From contig CAUYUJ010019268.1 of the NCBI GenBank assembly GCA_963575745.1, forward strand, positions 154,947 to 183,376: DNA of 28,430 bases. The letters run 5' to 3'. Shown here one piece after another: positions 24,772 to 28,430 of this stretch. The translations under genes and the position numbers were made by a program. The stretch's first letter is position 1; each line of letters begins with the position of its first letter. This stretch comes from Prorocentrum cordatum. Lineage: Eukaryota; Sar; Dinophyceae; Prorocentrales; Prorocentraceae. The notes under the pieces were generated by a model that saw nothing but the letters and a program-made list of their open reading frames with translations, was not told where the DNA came from and searched no databases.

Positions 24772-24993
24772 GGAGGCGGAGGAGGAGGAGGAGGAGGAGG
24801 AGGAGGAGGAGTAGGAGGAGGTCGAGGAGGAGGAGGAGGAGGAGAGTGGGAGGTCGAGGAGGAGGAGGAGGAGGGAGGAGGAGGAGAGGAGGAGGAGGAG
24901 AGGAGGTCGAGGAGGAGGTCGAGGAGGAGGAGGAGGAGGAGGAGGAGGAGGAGGAGGAGGGTGGGAGGTCGAGGAGGAGGAGGAGGAGGAGGG
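24772..24993 (+). repeat. (GGA)n purine array with GGTCGA interruptions
   Basis: GGA run interrupted at intervals by AGGTCGAGG, so that short GGA blocks alternate with one TC-containing unit. This gives a second-order periodicity. Confidence 0.96.
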
Positions 24994-25092
24994 ACACGCC
25001 CCAAGATCTCTGGCGTCGTGCTTCTTCTCCACGGCGCCGAGCCCCTAATCCGTGTCGACCCGTGCCCTTTGGCCCGCTTTTCTTGGCCTGAG

Positions 25093-25178
25093 CGGGTTTT
25101 TTGTGGACGGCCCCTGCGCCTGGCGAGGGCCCCCACGGGCCGGACGCGCGCGCGGCGAGCCACGGACCGCCGAAGTGA
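25093..25178 (+). CDS. candidate terminal exon sharing a junction motif with 18,636
   Basis: After TTGGCCTGAG the plus frame reads GFLWTAPAPGEGPHGPDARA, then ASHGPPK and TGA at 25,176-25,178. GAGCGGGTTTTTTGT at the start is identical to the left border of the 18,636-18,712 island. Competing frames are open on both strands; no family recognised. Confidence 0.2.
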
Positions 25179-25224
25179 TCGTTGTTTAGTTCCTTGTTTC
25201 GCCGATCAGCGAGGGCCCTCGCGC

Positions 25225-25332
25225 CCCCTCCTCCGCCTCCTCCTCCTCCTCCTCCGCCTCCTCCTCCCTCCCATCCTCCTCCTCCTCCTCCTCCTCCTCC
25301 TCCTCCTCCTCCTCCTCCTCCTCCTCCTCCTC
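25225..25332 (-). repeat. (CTC)n pyrimidine array
   Basis: CTC run between CGCCGATC at 25,200-25,207 and again at 25,337-25,344. Confidence 0.97.
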
Positions 25333-25378
25333 GGCGCGCCGATCCTCGCACCCCCCCTCCCCCCCACCCCTGGAGCAG

Positions 25379-25456
25379 GCCTTTGCGGTTTTGGGCGCCT
25401 GTTGCGAGCAGGTGGCGCCTCCCCGATGGGACGCACTGCTGCAGGCAGTCGCGTGA
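25379..25456 (+). CDS. candidate terminal exon, PPR/TPR-like helical fragment
   Basis: After a pyrimidine-rich stretch ending CCCCTGGAGCAG, the plus frame reads AFAVLGACCEQVAPPRWDAL, then LQAVA and TGA at 25,454-25,456. The pattern AVLGAC...W-AL-Q is reminiscent of a pentatricopeptide helix pair but is too short to assign. Alternative frames through the CTC array are repeat translations. Confidence 0.3.
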   Translation, partial: AFAVLGACCEQVAPPRWDALLQAVA

Positions 25457-25599
25457 CGCAGAGGTCGGGAGCCAGACCCCCCCCCCGTCCCCCTCCCCCT
25501 TCCGCCCAATGCCGATACGCCGAATCAGAAAAAGATCACCGTGGGGGGAGGGAGGGGGTGGTGCGAGGGCACGCGCCGACTTGTAAAACCATGAAGGGG
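25457..25599. other. no gene supported
   Basis: C-rich (25,481-25,505) and G-rich (25,545-25,560) runs, mixed sequence between. Nothing recognised. Confidence 0.4.
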
Positions 25600-25618
25600 C
25601 GACTTGCACGACGCGAGG
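25600..25618 (+). repeat. direct repeat left of GGA array
   Basis: CGACTTGCACGACGCGAGG, duplicated with one mismatch at 25,710-25,728. Confidence 0.9.
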
Positions 25619-25703
25619 AGCAGGAGGAGGAGGCGGCGGAGGAGGAGGAGGAGAAGGAGGAGGAGGAGGAGGAGGAGGAGGAGGAGGAGGAAGAGGAAGA
25701 AGA
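25619..25703 (+). repeat. (GGA)n purine array bracketed by a 19-bp direct repeat
   Basis: GGA/GCA/GAA run lying between the two CGACTTGCACGACGC copies. Confidence 0.96.
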
Positions 25704-25709
25704 ACACGA

Positions 25710-25728
25710 CGACTTGCACGACGCAAGG
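25710..25728 (+). repeat. direct repeat right of GGA array
   Basis: CGACTTGCACGACGCAAGG, second copy of 25,600-25,618. Confidence 0.9.
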
Positions 25729-25780
25729 GGATTCTGGGCCTCCGAGTCGGTGTGCCTGGCCGGGCCTCTCCCCGGCGTGG

Positions 25781-25849
25781 GTCTGTGGGTACGCGGCGGC
25801 CCGCTTCGTGCTCTTCCGCCACAGCTCGGCGGCGCGCGAGTGGGGGAAG
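25781..25849 (+). CDS. candidate exon fragment before a purine array
   Basis: Plus frame VCGYAAARFVLFRHSSAARE, then WGK, ending at GGGGAAG just before the next GGA run. An overlapping plus frame (GPLPGVGLWVRGGPLRALPP) is equally open, so the frame choice is uncertain. No family recognised. Confidence 0.2.
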
Positions 25850-26145
25850 GGAGGAGGAGGAAGAGGAGGAGGAGGAAGACGAGGAAGACGAGGGATAATA
25901 AGCATAATCATAAGAATAACAAGAAGATCAAGACGAATACGAATAAGAAGAGTAATACGAAGCGTAGTAAAACTATTCAGAACACATGAGGCTACGAGCA
26001 AAACAATAATAGGAACACGAATAACAATTCTAACACTAATGGCATTACTATTGAGACGAATAAATGTACGCAGAAGAACATTACTACTACCAATAAGAAT
26101 ATTAACAAGATAGGGCATTACTTATACTACGGCTAAGAACATTAC
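25849..26145. repeat. GGA run passing into degenerate AAG/AAT/ACG array
   Basis: A short GGA run (to about 25,883) becomes GAA/GAC and then AAT, AAG, ACG, ATC triplets, the same succession seen at 13,043-13,749. No protein beyond the array frames. Confidence 0.9.
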
Positions 26146-26189
26146 GCATCATACAATTACTAACGCTACTACTACTACTACTACTCCTG

Positions 26190-26221
<32 letters not shown>

Positions 26222-26526
26222 ACTACTACTACTACGACGAATACGACTACGACTACGACTAAGACTACGACTACGACTACGACTACGACTACGACTACTA
26301 CTACTACTACTACAACTACTACTACAACTACTACTACTTCTACTACTACTACTACTACTACGACTACTACTACTACTACTACTGCTACTACTACTACTAC
26401 TACTATTTGTACTACTACTACTACTAGTACTACTACTACAACTACTATTACTACTACTACTAACATTACTATTATTAGTACTACTACCACCACCACCACT
26501 ACCACTACTACTATTACCACTACTAT

Positions 26527-26570
<44 letters not shown>

Positions 26571-27500
26571 TGTAACGACATAAAACTACTACTACTACTA
26601 CGATTAATACTACGAGTACTACTATATACTACTACTACTACTACTATACTACTACTATACTAGTTACTACGGACTACTACTATACATATACTAATAGTAC
26701 GACGTACTACTACTACTGACCACCACTAGATACGACTCATACTACACACTCTCCTTATCGCCTTCAATCTCTACCACTACTGACTACTCTACTTATACTT
26801 ACGGCTACCTACTAGCTGTGGTACTTAACTACTACTATATGACTAATACTACTATACCACCACTACCACTACCACTACCACTACTATACTTACTCCACTA
26901 TATAGTGACTATACTACTACGACTGCCTACTACGAATACTGCTACGATACTACACTAATACTTACAACGTTTATACGACGATACGTACTACTACTACTAC
27001 TATAATACGACTTACTTACTTACGACACTATACCAACCACCACTCTACTTTTTACTACTACTACTACTACTATCACTTGACATCCACTAATAGTTACTAT
27101 ACTTACTATCACGACCACTTACTACTTACTTATACTACTATTACTACTATACTACTACTACTACTAAGAACTACTACTTACAACGACACTACTACTACTA
27201 ACTATTCTATTAGCTACTACTACTACTACCCTACTACTTACCTACTATACTACTATACTACTATACTTAATACACCTACTGTAAGCCAACTACTACTTAC
27301 TTACTACTACTACTACTGCTATACTGCTACTTACTATACTACTGCTACTGCTGTTACTACTGTTACTACTACTGCTGCTACTACTACTACTACTATTACT
27401 ACTACTACTACTACTACTGCTACTACTACTACTACTACTGCTACTGCTACTGCTACTGCTGCTGCTGCTGCTACTACTATTACTACCACTGGGAATCATA
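26146..27500. repeat. long (ACT)n-dominated trinucleotide array
   Basis: About 1.35 kb of ACT/TAC/CTA units with ACG, GCT, ATT, ACA and ACC variants and irregular interruptions between about 26,590 and 27,300. Thr, Tyr, Leu, Ser and Val runs in the frames are translations of it. Confidence 0.96.
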
Positions 27501-27526
27501 CTAATACGAAGAAGAAGAATCATAAG

Positions 27527-27715
27527 GAGAGGAGAAGAGGTGGAGGAGGAGGAAAAGGAGGAGGAGGTGGACGAATGGGGAGGAGGAGGAGGAGGAGGAG
27601 GAGGAGGAGGAGGAGGAGGAGGAGGAGGAGGAGGAGGAGGAGGAGGAGGAGGAGGATGAGGAGGAGGAGGAGGCGGAGGGGAGGAGGAGGAGGAGGAGGA
27701 GGAGGAGGGAGAGAG
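27527..27715 (+). repeat. (GGA)n purine array
   Basis: GGA run with AAAA, GTGG and GATG interruptions, following AAGAAGAAGAATCATAAGG. Confidence 0.97.
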
Positions 27716-28398
27716 AAGGGAGGGAAGGGAGAAAAGGGAGGAAATGGAGGAAGGGGAGGAAAGGGAGGAACGGGAAAGGGAGGAACTGGAGGAAAGTGAG
27801 CATAGGGAGGCAAGGGAGGCAAGAGAGGAACGAGAGGAAAGTGAGCAAAGGGAGCAACGGGAGGAAAGGGAGGTAAAGGAGGAAAGGGAGGAAAGGGAGT
27901 AAAGGGAGTAAAGGGAGTCAAGGGAGGAAAGGAAGGAACGGGAGGACAGGGGTGACAGGGAGGAGCGGGAGGAAAGGGAGGGAAGGGAGGGAATGGGGGA
28001 AGGGGCGGTCAATGGAGGCAAGGGAGGCAAGGGAGGCAACGGAGGCACGGGATGACCGGGAGGCAAGGGAGGCAAGGGATGCAAGGTAGGAAAGGGAGGC
28101 AAGGGAGGCACGGCGGCCACGGGTGGAACGGGAGGCAAGAGAGGCAAGTCATGCAAGGGAGGACAGAGAAAAGGGAGGAACGGAAACAACGGGAGGAAAG
28201 AGAGGAAACGGAGGAAGGGGAGGAAAGGGCGGAAAGGGAGGACAGAGAGGACAGAGAGGAAAGACAGGGACGGGGGGAAAGGGAGGGACGGGAGAAAAGG
28301 GAGGCACGGGAGACAAGGGAGGAACGGGAGGCAAGAGAGGCAAGGGAGAAAATGAAGGACAGCTGGGAGGGGGACGCAAGGGATGCAAGGGAGGACAT
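27716..28398 (+). repeat. purine-rich GGGAGGMAA minisatellite
   Basis: About 680 bp of 9-10 bp units such as GGGAGGAAA, GGGAGGCAA, GGGAGGAAC and GGGAGTAAA. The plus strand is almost free of T and the minus strand reads as Pro/Leu/Phe or Ser/Leu. GGAGGAGG resumes at 28,399 to the window end. Confidence 0.95.
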
Positions 28399-28430
28399 GG
28401 AGGAGGAGGAGGAGGAGGAGGAGGAGGAGG
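28399..28430 (+). repeat. (GGA)n array running off the window
   Basis: Pure GGA units to the last base, so the array continues outside the window. Confidence 0.97.

Noticed and set aside
1-28430. Dinoflagellate spliced-leader sequence, tRNA or rRNA genes
   Set aside because: Looked for by eye on both strands and not found; absence by eye is weak evidence.

Overview
This window looks like eukaryotic nuclear DNA that is mostly intronic or intergenic. It has very long trinucleotide microsatellites, many short inverted-repeat (MITE-like) elements, GC-rich islands with short protein-like frames, and one 100-N scaffold gap. I see no prokaryotic gene layout, no ribosome binding sites, no tRNA or rRNA gene, and no intact protein-coding gene. 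The GC-rich background, the density of mobile elements and the very small possible exons resemble dinoflagellate genomes (Prorocentrum-type). That assignment is a guess from overall character: I found no spliced-leader sequence and no recognisable gene to anchor it.

Layout. Positions 1-530 hold a degenerate decanucleotide repeat that reappears inverted at 22,240-23,110. Positions 1,246-2,290 are an AT-rich microsatellite cluster. From 2,505 to 5,050 there are purine arrays, a TAG/TCG array and the assembly gap. From 5,140 to 8,980 come MITEs, dispersed repeat pairs and a GC island. From 9,050 to 13,920 lie huge GGA/CTC arrays with more MITEs and an AAG/AAT array. From 13,920 to 21,600 a mosaic of at least six element families is interleaved with short exon-like islands. 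From 24,445 to 25,850 there is another palindromic element, GGA/CTC arrays and exon-like islands. From 25,850 to the end there are only simple repeats.

The main discoveries are repeat families defined from the sequence alone. (1) A MITE family with termini near CTTAGGTCGGGCCTGTCC has four copies, one nested in another, and every copy has a 6-bp target-site duplication. (2) A seven-copy fold-back family is built on palindromic GCATCGCCGATGCATCGGCGATGC-type arms. (3) A three-copy repeat ends each time in a pyrimidine-AG motif just before an exon-like island, as expected of introner-like (intron-generating) elements. (4) Several GGA/CTC arrays are bracketed by direct repeats. (5) An 89-bp tandem repeat sits between inverted copies of another repeat.

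Exon-like islands were judged only by eye (frame, composition, neighbouring splice-like motifs) and all carry low confidence. The most suggestive are 7,049-7,123 (resembling a short-chain dehydrogenase nucleotide-binding segment) and 18,636-18,712 (preceded by a pyrimidine tract and followed by GTGAGT). Where a strand can be favoured it is usually plus, so the window may be the interior of one or more plus-strand, intron-rich genes whose introns are filled with these elements.
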